A DNA stretch of 64,000 nt from CATOSP01 sp965204715 (GCA_965204715.1 OZ242009.1:2108001-2172000), one strand, 5' to 3'. Positions 24,647-34,035 are shown, numbered from the stretch's first letter. The notes: generated by a model from the letters alone, not told the origin. Numbers and translations: made by a program.

Positions 24647-26166
24647 ACCACCATGAAGATCTACCGCTAGGGTGGGCCTGGGCAACTATGGGCCTGCTCA
24701 CGGAGAACTTTGACGGAAGGCGTGTTCCTGTGAAGGCTGAGGACCGGACCGCAATGCAGGGACCGTATCCCTACTACGGGGCTTCGGGTGTAATCGATTC
24801 AGTAGATGACTACCTATTTGATGGCACTTACCTTCTAATCACAGAAGACGGTAATCTCCTGTCGCAGTCAAGTAATATCGCTTTTGTGGCCACCGGGAGA
24901 TTCTGGGTCAACAACCACGCTCACGTAGTGAAGCCTGTGGGAAACATCGAACTAGGATATCTGCAAGCCTATGCAAACTCAGTGAACCTGCAAGGATATG
25001 TTACCGGTACTACCCGTCCCAAGCTGACCCAAGCAGCGTTGAATCGCATCCCAGTACCAGTGGCCCCCCTCCCCGAGCAGCACCGCATCGTTGCCGAGAT
25101 TGAGAAGCAGTTTACGCGGCTGGATGCTTCGGTGGCGTCGCTGGAGCGGGCGCGGGCGAACCTGAAACGCTACCGGGCCAGCGTGCTCAAGGCGGCCTGC
25201 GAGGGGGCGCTGGTCCCGACGGAGGCAGAACTGGCGCGGTCCGAGGGCCGGGACTATGAGCCTGCGGGCGTTTTGCTGGAGCGTGTGCTGGCGGAGCGGC
25301 GGGCACGCTGGGAGTCGCAGGAGAAGCGGCGGGGGAAGTACCGGGAGCCGTCGCCGCCGGATGCGCCGGAGTTGCCGGGACTGCCCGAAGGTTGGGTGTG
25401 GGCGACGCTGTCCGCGATAGGGGAAGTTCGTCTAGGGCGGCAGCGTTCACCGAGCAGGGCAACAGGCCCATATATGCGTCCATATCTCCGTGCGGCAAAC
25501 GTCACTTGGGACGGACTTGACCTGTCAGATGTCAAGAGCATGGACTTTAATCCCAGCGAGTTTGAGATTTATCAGTTGCAACAGGGGGACATACTGTTAT
25601 CCGAGGCATCGGGCAGTGTCGATGAAGTAGGAAAACCAGCAATATGGAACAATCAAATTGATGGGTGTTGTTTCCAAAATACGTTAATCCGGGTAAGAGT
25701 GCCTTGTGAACTGGTGCCTTTCGTCTATTACCACCTTCTAAATGACGCCCGTTCCGGGGCACTGGGGCGGGCTGCAAGAGGGGTTGGAATTCACCACCTT
25801 GGTGCGCAACGAACGGAATCTTGGACCATAGCCCTGCCGCCGCTGGCGGAGCAGGGGCGCATCGTGGCGGAGGTGGAGCGGCGGCTGTCGGTCGTCGGGC
25901 AGTTGGAAACCGCGGTGGAGGCCAGCCTGGCCCGGGCCGGGCGGCTGCGGCAGAGCATCCTGAAGCAGGCATTCTCCGGGCAGCTTGTGCCCCAGGACCC
26001 CGATGATGAACCGGCCTCGGCGCTGCTGGAGCGCATCCGGGCGGAGCGGGAGGCGGCCAGGGAAGGGGAGTCGCGGAAGCCGCGTCCACGACGGTCGCGG
26101 GGCGCTCCTGTCAACCAGGGGCAGAGCAGGCAGGGGGAGCTTGTTCCGTCGGAGGTTTCGGCATGA
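24643..26166 (+). CDS. hsdS: Type I restriction-modification specificity subunit (HsdS)
   Basis: A 507-residue S subunit with two target-recognition domains, roughly 1-140 and 250-390, each followed by a long helical conserved region opening PLPEQHRIVAEIEKQFTRLDA and PLAEQGRIVAEVERRLSVV. Each recognition half begins with a LPxGWxWAT motif, the normal start of these domains. The subunit fixes the bipartite target sequence for HsdM and HsdR. The recognition domains are much lower in GC than the helices, a sign of domain exchange. It overlaps the Abi-like gene upstream and hsdM downstream by 4 bases each. Confidence 0.93.
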   Translation: MNHHEDLPLGWAWATMGLLTENFDGRRVPVKAEDRTAMQGPYPYYGASGVIDSVDDYLFDGTYLLITEDGNLLSQSSNIAFVATGRFWVNNHAHVVKPVGNIELGYLQAYANSVNLQGYVTGTTRPKLTQAALNRIPVPVAPLPEQHRIVAEIEKQFTRLDASVASLERARANLKRYRASVLKAACEGALVPTEAELARSEGRDYEPAGVLLERVLAERRARWESQEKRRGKYREPSPPDAPELPGLPEGWVWATLSAIGEVRLGRQRSPSRATGPYMRPYLRAANVTWDGLDLSDVKSMDFNPSEFEIYQLQQGDILLSEASGSVDEVGKPAIWNNQIDGCCFQNTLIRVRVPCELVPFVYYHLLNDARSGALGRAARGVGIHHLGAQRTESWTIALPPLAEQGRIVAEVERRLSVVGQLETAVEASLARAGRLRQSILKQAFSGQLVPQDPDDEPASALLERIRAEREAAREGESRKPRPRRSRGAPVNQGQSRQGELVPSEVSA

Positions 26167-27653
26167 CCACCGCGGCGAGCGTAGGCCAGAAGCTGTGGAA
26201 CTACTGCAACGTGCTGCGGGACGACGGGCTGTCCTACGGCGATTACCTGGAGCAGCTTACCTACCTGCTGTTCCTGAAAATGATGGACGAGCGCAGCCGC
26301 CCTCCCTATACCCTGCTGCCGGACTACCGTCCGCCGCCCATCCCGGAGGGGTACGACTGGCCGAGCCTGGTGGCCCGGGACGGGGAGGCGCTGGAGAGCC
26401 ACTACCGGCGCACCCTGGAGACGCTGTCGCGCCAGCCGGGGACGCTGGGGGTGATCTTCCGCAAGGCGCAGAACAAGATACAGGAACCGGTGATGCTGGC
26501 CCGGCTGGTCAAGGAGCTTATCGACAGCGAGGACTGGCTGGGCCTGAGCGCGGACGTTAAGGGGGATGCCTACGAGTCGCTGCTGGAGCGCAACGCCCAG
26601 GACGTTAAGACGGGGGCGGGCCAGTATTTCACGCCCCGGCCGCTGATCCAGGCCATCGTGGACGTGATGCGCCCCGGCCCGGACGACACCATCTGCGACC
26701 CGGCCTGCGGCACCGGGGGGTTTTTGCTGGCGGCCCATGACTACATCGTTGGGAACCATCCGGCGATGGACCAGGATCAGCGGGTGCACTTGAAGGACCG
26801 CGCCCTGCACGGCTGGGAGATCGTGGACAGCGCGGCGCGGCTGTGCGTGATGAACCTGTACCTGCACGGCATCGGCGGCGACGAGACCAACATCATCGTC
26901 GATGACAGCCTGCGCAGCCATCCGGGGGTGAACTACGACCTGGCGCTGACCAACCCGCCCTTCGGGAAGAAGTCGAGCCTGACCATCGGCAACGACGCCT
27001 CGGGACCGCAGCGGGAGAGCCTGATGGTGGAGCGTCCCGACTTCTGGGCCACCACCAGCAACAAGCAGCTAAACTTCCTCCAGCACGTGCGGACGCTGCT
27101 GAAGAACACTGGCCGGGCGGCCATTGTCGTCCCGGACAACGTGCTGTTCGAGGGCGGCGCGGGGGAGACGGTGCGGCGGAAGCTGCTGGCGGAGTGCGAC
27201 GTACACACGCTGTTGCGTCTGCCCACGGGGATTTTCTACGCCCAGGGGGTGAAGGCCAACGTGCTGTTCTTTGACCGCAAGCCCGCGGCGGAGACTCCCT
27301 GGACGAAGGACCTGTGGATTTACGACCTGCGGACGAACAGTCACTTTACGCTGAAGACCAGCCCGCTGACCCGCGCCGACCTGGACGACTTCGTTGCCTG
27401 CTACAACGCGGGCAACCGGCTGGAGCGCACGGAGACGGAGCGTTTCCGGCGCTTCAGCTACGAGGAGCTGACCAGGCGGGACAAGGCGAACCTGGACATT
27501 TTCTGGCTGCGGGACGAGAGCATGGAGGACTCGGCAACGCTGCCGCCGCCGGACGTGATAGCCGGGGAGATACTGGAGGACCTGCGGGCGGCGCTGGAGC
27601 AGCTTGAGGAGATTGCGGGGGATCTGGGGGAGGAGGCGGGTGGTCAGGGCTGA
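26163..27653 (+). CDS. hsdM: Type I restriction-modification methyltransferase subunit (HsdM)
   Basis: A 496-residue N6-adenine methyltransferase. An N-terminal helical HsdM_N domain (1-140) precedes the catalytic domain with SAM-binding DPACGTGGF (179-187) and the catalytic NPPF motif (264-267). Together with HsdS it forms the modification complex that marks self DNA. Starts at the ATG overlapping the hsdS stop. Confidence 0.95.
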   Translation: MTTAASVGQKLWNYCNVLRDDGLSYGDYLEQLTYLLFLKMMDERSRPPYTLLPDYRPPPIPEGYDWPSLVARDGEALESHYRRTLETLSRQPGTLGVIFRKAQNKIQEPVMLARLVKELIDSEDWLGLSADVKGDAYESLLERNAQDVKTGAGQYFTPRPLIQAIVDVMRPGPDDTICDPACGTGGFLLAAHDYIVGNHPAMDQDQRVHLKDRALHGWEIVDSAARLCVMNLYLHGIGGDETNIIVDDSLRSHPGVNYDLALTNPPFGKKSSLTIGNDASGPQRESLMVERPDFWATTSNKQLNFLQHVRTLLKNTGRAAIVVPDNVLFEGGAGETVRRKLLAECDVHTLLRLPTGIFYAQGVKANVLFFDRKPAAETPWTKDLWIYDLRTNSHFTLKTSPLTRADLDDFVACYNAGNRLERTETERFRRFSYEELTRRDKANLDIFWLRDESMEDSATLPPPDVIAGEILEDLRAALEQLEEIAGDLGEEAGGQG

Positions 27654-27881
27654 CGCTGACTGCCTGCTGTCGTCAGACGCCGGCCCGAGCTGCGGCCAGT
27701 CCCGCGGTTTGCCATGACCCAAAGGCGCAGGTACAATCCATAGAAGTTGAGCCTGTCGCCGCAACGCCCCGGCCATGGGACTGTCCCTGCAACGGCCCCG
27801 GTGTTGCCAATGACCACCAACCTTCACCCTCGTTACATTCACAAAAGACCTATTCACAAGAGACGGTCGCGGGAGACAGAC

Positions 27882-28739
27882 ATGACGGACCATTCCCCAC
27901 AGCAGGATGCGACAGTCCCGGAAGAGAAGCTGGCGGCGCTCAAGGACATTCTCCGGGAAATGGGGAGCGTCATGGTCGCCTACTCCGGCGGGGTGGACAG
28001 CGCGTTCCTAGCGGCGGCGGCCCACGAGGCGCTGGGGAGCAATGCGCTGGCGCTGACCGCGGAGTCTCCCAGCCTTGCGCCTTCGGAACTGCGCGACGCG
28101 GTGCGGCTGGCCTCGGACCTGGGGCTGGACCACCGGGTCATCCGGACCCGGGAGGTGGAGCGGGCCGACTACCTGGCCAACAACCCCAACCGCTGCTTCT
28201 TCTGCAAGGACGAGCTTTATACCCACATGACCCGGATGGCCGGGGAAGAGGGATATGCGTGGGTGGCCAACGGGACCAACGTGGACGACCTGGGAGACTT
28301 CCGCCCCGGACAGAACGCCGCCAAGCAGTACGGTGTGCGCAGCCCAATGGTGGAGGCGGGGCTTACCAAGGCGGACATCCGCGCCCTTTCCAGGGGAATG
28401 GGACTGCCCACCTGGGACAAGCCGGCCCAAGCCTGCCTCTCATCCCGTATTCCCTACGGGACCCCGGTCTCGGTGGAGGCGCTGACGCGGATCGCCGCCG
28501 CCGAGGAATACCTGCGCGGCCTGGGGTTGGGGCAGCTGAGGGTCCGGCATCACGGCACGGTTGCCCGGATCGAGGTGCCGCCCAGCGATTTTGCGGCCCT
28601 GCTGGACGGCGACGTCAGGACGGGTATTACCCGCCACTTCCGGTCCCTGGGCTATTCCTACGTGACCCTGGACCTGGACGGTTTCCGGTCGGGCAGCATG
28701 AACGAGGTGCTTGCCCGTAAAACGGAGGCCGGCAGTTGA
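27882..28739 (+). CDS. larE: Pyridinium-dithiocarboxylate sacrificial sulfur transferase LarE
   Basis: A 285-residue PP-loop ATPase with SGGVDS at 35-40. The Cys in PAQACLSSRIPYG (Cys 184) corresponds to the sacrificial Cys that LarE gives up as sulfur donor to the nickel-pincer cofactor of lactate racemase; a NRCFFCK pair (104, 107) is also present. The ATG at 27882 follows GGGAG; the longer frame to 27747 lacks this. larB follows 750 bases downstream, but larA and larC are not in the window. Confidence 0.9.
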   Translation: MTDHSPQQDATVPEEKLAALKDILREMGSVMVAYSGGVDSAFLAAAAHEALGSNALALTAESPSLAPSELRDAVRLASDLGLDHRVIRTREVERADYLANNPNRCFFCKDELYTHMTRMAGEEGYAWVANGTNVDDLGDFRPGQNAAKQYGVRSPMVEAGLTKADIRALSRGMGLPTWDKPAQACLSSRIPYGTPVSVEALTRIAAAEEYLRGLGLGQLRVRHHGTVARIEVPPSDFAALLDGDVRTGITRHFRSLGYSYVTLDLDGFRSGSMNEVLARKTEAGS

Positions 28740-28816
28740 AAGCTGTCTCAGAAAAGCGCCGCCCGTTGCCTCCTCATGCGGCATGGTGATTTGAAACGAA
28801 CAGGGTCGAGGGTATT

Positions 28817-29350
28817 ATGACATCGGCTCCGCCATTGCCCGATCCGGTGGGTCCCGAGCAGGCGCAAAGCCCCGAGAACCGCAGGGCCATGAGCCAAAGG
28901 TTTATCATCCAGGCGCGGGAGGAACTTGAACGCGGCGACCGTGTTCAGGCCGGGGAGAAAGCATGGGGAGCGGTTGCCCAGCAATTGAAACTCATAGGGG
29001 AACAAAGAGGGTGGAGGAACGGTTCGCACCGGCAACTCGAGAGCATTGGGCGGCAGATTAGAGCTGAGTATCCCGGTCTTGACTCGCCGGAACTGGCCGT
29101 CGCACTGTCGGACGCATATCACAAGGGGCACGAAAATTTCTACGACAACCGGAGGGACTTCGACGAGATCGAGGATACTGTAGAGGAAGTCGAGAATATA
29201 TTGCCGGTATTGGAATCCATTGGATTACAGCCCCCGCGCTTCTTTGAAATCCAGTCCAATGGTCAGCGCAGACGGCTGGTGGAAATTACAGGCAATGCCG
29301 GGCTGCAAATCGGAGACAAGTCCCCCGTGGGATTCTCTCTGCGTCACTAG
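28817..29350 (+). CDS. PaREP1/HEPN-like domain protein, copy 2 (with C-terminal extension)
   Basis: A 177-residue protein whose residues 25-110 resemble the other PaREP1/HEPN-like copies: ERGDRVQAGEKAWGAVAQQLKLIGEQRGW...SHRQLES. The last 50 residues are an extension not seen in the others. It lies between larE and larB but has no evident link with them; insertion of a mobile or regulatory gene is possible. Confidence 0.65.
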   Translation: MTSAPPLPDPVGPEQAQSPENRRAMSQRFIIQAREELERGDRVQAGEKAWGAVAQQLKLIGEQRGWRNGSHRQLESIGRQIRAEYPGLDSPELAVALSDAYHKGHENFYDNRRDFDEIEDTVEEVENILPVLESIGLQPPRFFEIQSNGQRRRLVEITGNAGLQIGDKSPVGFSLRH

Positions 29351-29484
29351 GGAACATTGAAGGACCGGCATTTGCCTGTTAACGGCGGTCTTTCGCATTT
29401 CCTTGAGGAACATGCGACAGAGAAACATACGGCAAGAAACTATGCGACGCGGCGGCACATTCGTGGTCCCGGGGAGGGAGTCCC

Positions 29485-30258
29485 ATAGACGAGACTCGGC
29501 TTAGGGAGATTCTGCGCCGGTTCCGGGACGACGGCGTCGGCCTGGACGATACGGTGCGGCTGCTGCGGGACCTTCCCTACCAGGACCTGGACTTCGCCAA
29601 GGTTGACCACCACCGGGCGCTGCGCAAGGGGTTCCCCGAAGTGGTGTTCGGCCAGGGGAAGACCCCGGAGCAGGTGGCCGGGATCGTCGAGGCGGTCCTT
29701 GGCAAGTCGGACGTTGTGCTGGTCACGCGGGCAAGCCGGGAGGCTTTCTCCGCAGTCAGGGCCAGGGTCGCGGATGCACGGTACAACGAGACCTGCCGGG
29801 CCGTGGTCGTGGACCGCAGCAGCCCGGCGGAGACCATTCCGGGGGCACTGGTGCTGTGCGCCGGGACCGCCGACCTTCCGGTGGCCACCGAGGCCGTCCT
29901 GACCGCCGAATTGATGGGCTGCGAAGTGGAAACGGTCTTCGACGTGGGCGTGGCGGGCATCCACCGTCTCCTCGCCCAGCGGGAGGCTTTGGAGCGGGCC
30001 AGGGTTGTCATTGCCGTGGCGGGAATGGAGGGCGCGCTTCCGTCGGTGGTTGGGGGCCTTGTGGATGCGCCGGTCATTGCAGTGCCCACCAGCGTCGGCT
30101 ACGGGGCCAGCTTCCAGGGACTGGCCGCGCTGCTGGCGATGCTCAACGGGTGCGCGCCGGGGGTTGGCGTGGTCAACATCGACAACGGATTCGGGGCCGG
30201 ATACCTGGCGGCCACGATTCTCCGGGCTGCCGGCAGGGCTGACAGTAACCCTACATGA
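29485..30258 (+). CDS. larB: Nickel-pincer cofactor biosynthesis protein LarB, possible ATA start
   Basis: About 257 residues of the AIR-carboxylase (PurE)-like LarB, which carboxylates and hydrolyses nicotinic acid adenine dinucleotide in making the nickel-pincer cofactor of LarA. Signatures include DLDFAKVDHHRALRKGFPEVVFGQGKT and the PTSVGYGASFQGLAALLAML active-site loop. The first standard start is GTG at 29554, but the frame is open upstream and codes DETRLREILRRFRDDGVGLDDTVRLL, the normal LarB N-terminus. The only codon suitably placed after the GGAGGGAG ribosome site is ATA at 29485. Either ATA is used or the ATG has been lost or misread. The end overlaps the MFS gene by 4 bases. Confidence 0.85.
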   Translation: MDETRLREILRRFRDDGVGLDDTVRLLRDLPYQDLDFAKVDHHRALRKGFPEVVFGQGKTPEQVAGIVEAVLGKSDVVLVTRASREAFSAVRARVADARYNETCRAVVVDRSSPAETIPGALVLCAGTADLPVATEAVLTAELMGCEVETVFDVGVAGIHRLLAQREALERARVVIAVAGMEGALPSVVGGLVDAPVIAVPTSVGYGASFQGLAALLAMLNGCAPGVGVVNIDNGFGAGYLAATILRAAGRADSNPT

Positions 30259-31466
30259 CCGCCGGCGCCGCGGAGACCCTGCCCATTCAGTACAGCCCGT
30301 ACCGGTACGCCATCGGCGTGCTGGCAGTAGCGGCCCACTTCTCCATTGGCGTCAGCCTGTTCTCCGTCTCCCCCATCCTCCTGGAAATCATCGCCGACTA
30401 CGGCATCGGCCGGGGGACCGCCGGGTTTCTCGGGTCGCTGCCCCTGCTGGTCGCGGCAGCGGTCGGCCTGCCAGGGGGCGTGATTACCGTCAAGCTGGGA
30501 GTGCGGGCCAGCTACGCCATAGGCTGGTGGCTGGTGGGCGCTGCTGCGTTTTCGGCGTTTGCCCCGAATTTCCCGGCGCTGCTTGGGATGCGTCTGCTGT
30601 ATGGGCTGGGCACGGCCCTACTGCTGGTTGCCACCGGCCCGCTCCTGATGCGGTGGTTCAAGCCCAGGGAAATTCTCGTGATGAACGGGCTGAACACGGC
30701 GGTCCTGAGCCTGGGCATCGCCGTTTCCGTTGCGTCGGGCGCATCCCTGTCGTCCCTGGTTGGCTGGCAGGCGACCCTGGGTTTCTACGGGTTGGTGGGC
30801 GTGTTGGGCGCGGCGTTGTGGAGCGTACTGGGAAGGGAAGGGAGAGGAGAAACAGAGGCCGTTACCGGGATTTCCTTCAGCGAGATACGGGACGTCCTCA
30901 AGAGCCGGGCCGTCCTGCTGCTGCTGGCGGCGGACGCCGGGGTGCTGGTCCAGTACACATCCCTCAGCGTGTGGCTGCCCACCTACTACACGGAGATACG
31001 GGGAATGGTCCCGGAGATGGCGGGGTTCATCACCGGACTGTTGCCCTTCGTTGGGGTTTTCGCGGTGCTGCTGGGGGCGTTCCTGCCCCTGCGCTTCGGC
31101 TCGCCGCGGGCTTACCTCATAGTTCCGGGGTTGATGGTGATTCCCGGCGGATTGGGGGCGTTCCTGATGGGGAGCGGCGCCGCAGTATACCTCTCCCTGA
31201 TAGTCCTTGGCGTCGGCTCGTGGATATACGTGCCCACCCTCCTATCGACCACGATGACGCTGGCGGAAGGGGACACCCGGAAAGTGGCCGTGGTCTGGGG
31301 TTCGCTGCTGACCTGTTCCGGCGCGTGCATGTTCCTGTCCCCGATTCTGGTGGGCGTGCTCCGGGACCAGACCGGCAGCTTCCTGCCGGGATTCCTGGTG
31401 GGCGTGGCTGCATCGTCGGCGCTGCTGGCGGCGGGAGTGTTCCTGCCCCGGCACGCTCAGCGTTGA
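30255..31466 (+). CDS. MFS transporter (CynX/NimT-like)
   Basis: A 403-residue major facilitator with about 12 transmembrane helices. GVITVKLGVRASYAIGWW and GPLLMRWFKPREILVMNG fit loops after helices 2-5 of the cyanate-permease-like (CP-MFS) group. The ATG overlaps the larB stop, so the two are coupled; carriage of lactate or a nicotinate-type compound could be imagined but is not shown by the sequence. Confidence 0.85.
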   Translation: MTAGAAETLPIQYSPYRYAIGVLAVAAHFSIGVSLFSVSPILLEIIADYGIGRGTAGFLGSLPLLVAAAVGLPGGVITVKLGVRASYAIGWWLVGAAAFSAFAPNFPALLGMRLLYGLGTALLLVATGPLLMRWFKPREILVMNGLNTAVLSLGIAVSVASGASLSSLVGWQATLGFYGLVGVLGAALWSVLGREGRGETEAVTGISFSEIRDVLKSRAVLLLLAADAGVLVQYTSLSVWLPTYYTEIRGMVPEMAGFITGLLPFVGVFAVLLGAFLPLRFGSPRAYLIVPGLMVIPGGLGAFLMGSGAAVYLSLIVLGVGSWIYVPTLLSTTMTLAEGDTRKVAVVWGSLLTCSGACMFLSPILVGVLRDQTGSFLPGFLVGVAASSALLAAGVFLPRHAQR

Positions 31467-31609
31467 CAACGTGTGAAGCGGCGGGTAACGTTGGCGGCAT
31501 CCCATCTAGGCAAGACTTCAACGCAAGATTTTGCCGGACTGGTCTCCATACCGGTTGGGCACCCTGAAATGGTATCCACGAAAGCTATACGTCCAAGAAG
31601 GAGGCAGCT

Positions 31610-32167
31610 ATGGCGCGAGCGCCTATTCCGACAAGGGAAAGTGTCCCGGAACAGTACCGTGCGGTGTTCGATGAGGTGGTCCAGGAGAGGGGCGGCCCTC
31701 CGGTTGGCGGACCGGGCTCGGTGACTCTGAACAGCCCGGAGTTGGCCAAACGGGCAAACCATTTTTCGGCGTACCTGCGCCAGGGGTCTGGTCTGCCGGC
31801 CAAGGTCCAGGAACTGGCTATGCTGGTCACTGCCCGCGAGCTTGACTGTCAGTACATCTGGAACGCCCATGCGGCCTCGGGGCGCCGCGAGGGCCTGAGC
31901 GATGCCCTGGTCGATGCGATGCGCGACAAGGGTGACCTGCCCGGTCTTGCCCCGGACGAGGCCGCTGTGGTCAACCTGGGCAGGGATTTCTACCGTACCC
32001 ACCGGGTCAGCGATGCCAGCTATCAGGCCGCGGTGGACCAGTTCGGCGTTCACGGCCTCACCAATCTCGTTAACCTGATGGGATACTATGCGCTTCTGGC
32101 CTTCAATGCCAACACTTTTATGATTGATCTCCCTGCGGACCGTACTGAGCCGGAGCTCCCTATCTGA
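31610..32167 (+). CDS. Carboxymuconolactone decarboxylase / AhpD-like protein
   Basis: A 185-residue helical AhpD-fold protein. The core motif TARELDCQYIWNAHAASGRREGLS corresponds to the (E)xxCxxExxxH signature; only one Cys is present, so it is nearer to the decarboxylase-like than to the peroxidase group with a CxxC. A typical partner of oxidoreductases in this lineage. A GGAGG site lies upstream of the ATG. Confidence 0.85.
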   Translation: MARAPIPTRESVPEQYRAVFDEVVQERGGPPVGGPGSVTLNSPELAKRANHFSAYLRQGSGLPAKVQELAMLVTARELDCQYIWNAHAASGRREGLSDALVDAMRDKGDLPGLAPDEAAVVNLGRDFYRTHRVSDASYQAAVDQFGVHGLTNLVNLMGYYALLAFNANTFMIDLPADRTEPELPI

Positions 32168-32210
32168 GTCCTACGGCTTCCGGCCGGAAAACTATCGGAA
32201 GGTTTTTCCT

Positions 32211-34022
32211 ATGACTGAGACTTCCATCCAGTGGCATCAATGGGGCGAGGAGGCGTTCAATGCCTCTGAGGACGGCCGGAAGCCGGTACTGCTGGCGCTG
32301 ACCGCCACCTGGTGCCACTGGTGCCACGTCATGGACCAGACCACCTACTCGGACCCCCGGGTGATGGACGTGGTGAACTCGCGTTTCATCCCGGTGCGGG
32401 TGGACGTGGACCAGAGGCCGGACGTCTCCCGCCGCTACAATCAGGGAGGTTATCCGTCCCTGGCGATTCTAGACCACCAGGGTTCGTTGATCGCCGGGCG
32501 CATATATACCCCGCCCGACGTGCTGTTGCCCATCCTTGAGCGAGTCAGCGAAGATTATCCCCTGACCGGCGCCGCATCTCCCGATTTCGACCTTTCCTCC
32601 ATCTCCCGGCCGGAATCGTCCCCGTCTGCGGGTGGAGAGCCGGATGTTGCCCGGGTACTGAATAGCCTTGGTGAGCTTTACGACTCCGAATACGGCGGTC
32701 TTGGAGACGAGCCGAAGCAGCCCCCCTGGGAAGCCTTGGGCCTGCTGATGGCGCGGTACGGACACACGGGCGACCGCGGCCTGCTGCGAATGGTCACTAC
32801 CACACTGGACGGCATCATTGCGGGCCTCTACGACAGGCGTGACGGCGGTTTCTTCCGGTACTCGGTGTCTCGTGACTGGGCAGTTCCCCACTACGAGAAG
32901 ATGTCGCTGACCAACGCCGGGCTGGCCGCGGCCTGCCTGGAAGCGTTCCAGGTTACGCGCAGGACGGCTTACCGCGACGCAGCAACCGGGGCCATAGGCT
33001 ACCTGATGGGCGCGTTGTACGACCCGTCCGAGGGTCTTTTCCACGCCAGCCAGGACGCGGGGGAGGAGTATTACCGGCTGCCCTGGAAGGACAGGGCGCC
33101 GGACCTGGCCCCGGCCATTGACCGGACGTTCTACACCGACTGGAACGCCGCCGTTGCCAGCGCGTTGATCAAGGCGTATGACGTTCTGGGAAACGGGCGC
33201 TGCCTGGAGTCGGCGGTGCGAGTCCTGGACCGGCTCTGGGCCGAGTGCCGGGGCGACGGGCCGGGGCTGCGGCACGTGGTTGGCGCCGCGGACCAGCCGC
33301 AGCGTTACCTGGTTGACCAGGTACAGGCGGCGCGGGCCTGCCTGGACCTGCACCAGTCCACCGGCCAGCCCGTATACCTGGACCGGGCGGTGAACCTGGT
33401 CCGGGACGCAAAGGAGCTTTTCAGGTCGGAGGACGGCGGCTACTGCGATGTATTCCAGGGGCCGGATGCTCCCGGTCCCGCGCCGCGGCGGGAACTGCCC
33501 CTGCTGGAGAACTCCTGGCTGGCCGAGACCCTGGTCCGTCTGTGGCAGCTTACCGGCGACGGGGAGTATCTCGATGAGACACGCCGCACCCTTGAGATGT
33601 TCCGGGGCGTCGCGCCGGGCGCCAGCTACCTGGGACCTCCGGGTTCCCGGAGGATGGAGGAGGACGAGGAGGCGTTGTTCCTCCCGGCGGGTTCGGCCTG
33701 GGGCCGGGCATGGGACATGGTGGAGAGCGGCCCGGTACACATGGTCCTGGTGGGGGAGGACTCCCAACGCGCTACCCGGCAGTTGCTCCGGGCAGCCCTG
33801 CGGGCCCACGCGCCCTACAAGGTGGTGCAGCAACTTGACCCCGGACGGGACGGTGACCGCATCGCCGGCCTGGGTTTCCCCGCGGGCGGCAGCCCGGCGT
33901 TGTACGTTTGCATGAACGGGGTCTGTCTTGCCCCGTTGACCTCTCCCGGAGAGGTGAGAAGATTGGGGACCACCCGCCCCTGGGCCGGGTCTGTCAGTTT
34001 CGTGAATTTTCAGGAGTTGTAA
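32211..34022 (+). CDS. Thioredoxin-fold DUF255 protein (YyaL/SSP411 family)
   Basis: A 603-residue protein. The N-terminus is a thioredoxin-like DUF255 domain with WCHWCHVM (about 34-41), followed by a six-hairpin (alpha/alpha)6 domain with the family motif DGGFFRYSVSRDWAVPHYEKM. YyaL/spermatogenesis-associated protein 20 homologues have a carbohydrate-binding-like barrel but no firmly known activity. The ATG at 32211 is preferred; the frame opens upstream at 32124 within the AhpD-like gene. Confidence 0.88.
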   Translation: MTETSIQWHQWGEEAFNASEDGRKPVLLALTATWCHWCHVMDQTTYSDPRVMDVVNSRFIPVRVDVDQRPDVSRRYNQGGYPSLAILDHQGSLIAGRIYTPPDVLLPILERVSEDYPLTGAASPDFDLSSISRPESSPSAGGEPDVARVLNSLGELYDSEYGGLGDEPKQPPWEALGLLMARYGHTGDRGLLRMVTTTLDGIIAGLYDRRDGGFFRYSVSRDWAVPHYEKMSLTNAGLAAACLEAFQVTRRTAYRDAATGAIGYLMGALYDPSEGLFHASQDAGEEYYRLPWKDRAPDLAPAIDRTFYTDWNAAVASALIKAYDVLGNGRCLESAVRVLDRLWAECRGDGPGLRHVVGAADQPQRYLVDQVQAARACLDLHQSTGQPVYLDRAVNLVRDAKELFRSEDGGYCDVFQGPDAPGPAPRRELPLLENSWLAETLVRLWQLTGDGEYLDETRRTLEMFRGVAPGASYLGPPGSRRMEEDEEALFLPAGSAWGRAWDMVESGPVHMVLVGEDSQRATRQLLRAALRAHAPYKVVQQLDPGRDGDRIAGLGFPAGGSPALYVCMNGVCLAPLTSPGEVRRLGTTRPWAGSVSFVNFQEL

Positions 34023-34035
34023 AGGAGGCCACCCC

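Noticed and set aside
30005..31567. 520-codon plus-strand frame over larB and the MFS gene
   Set aside because: It is a second frame of a membrane transporter gene, rich in Arg/Gly with no domain; the MFS frame has clear helices and a coupled start.
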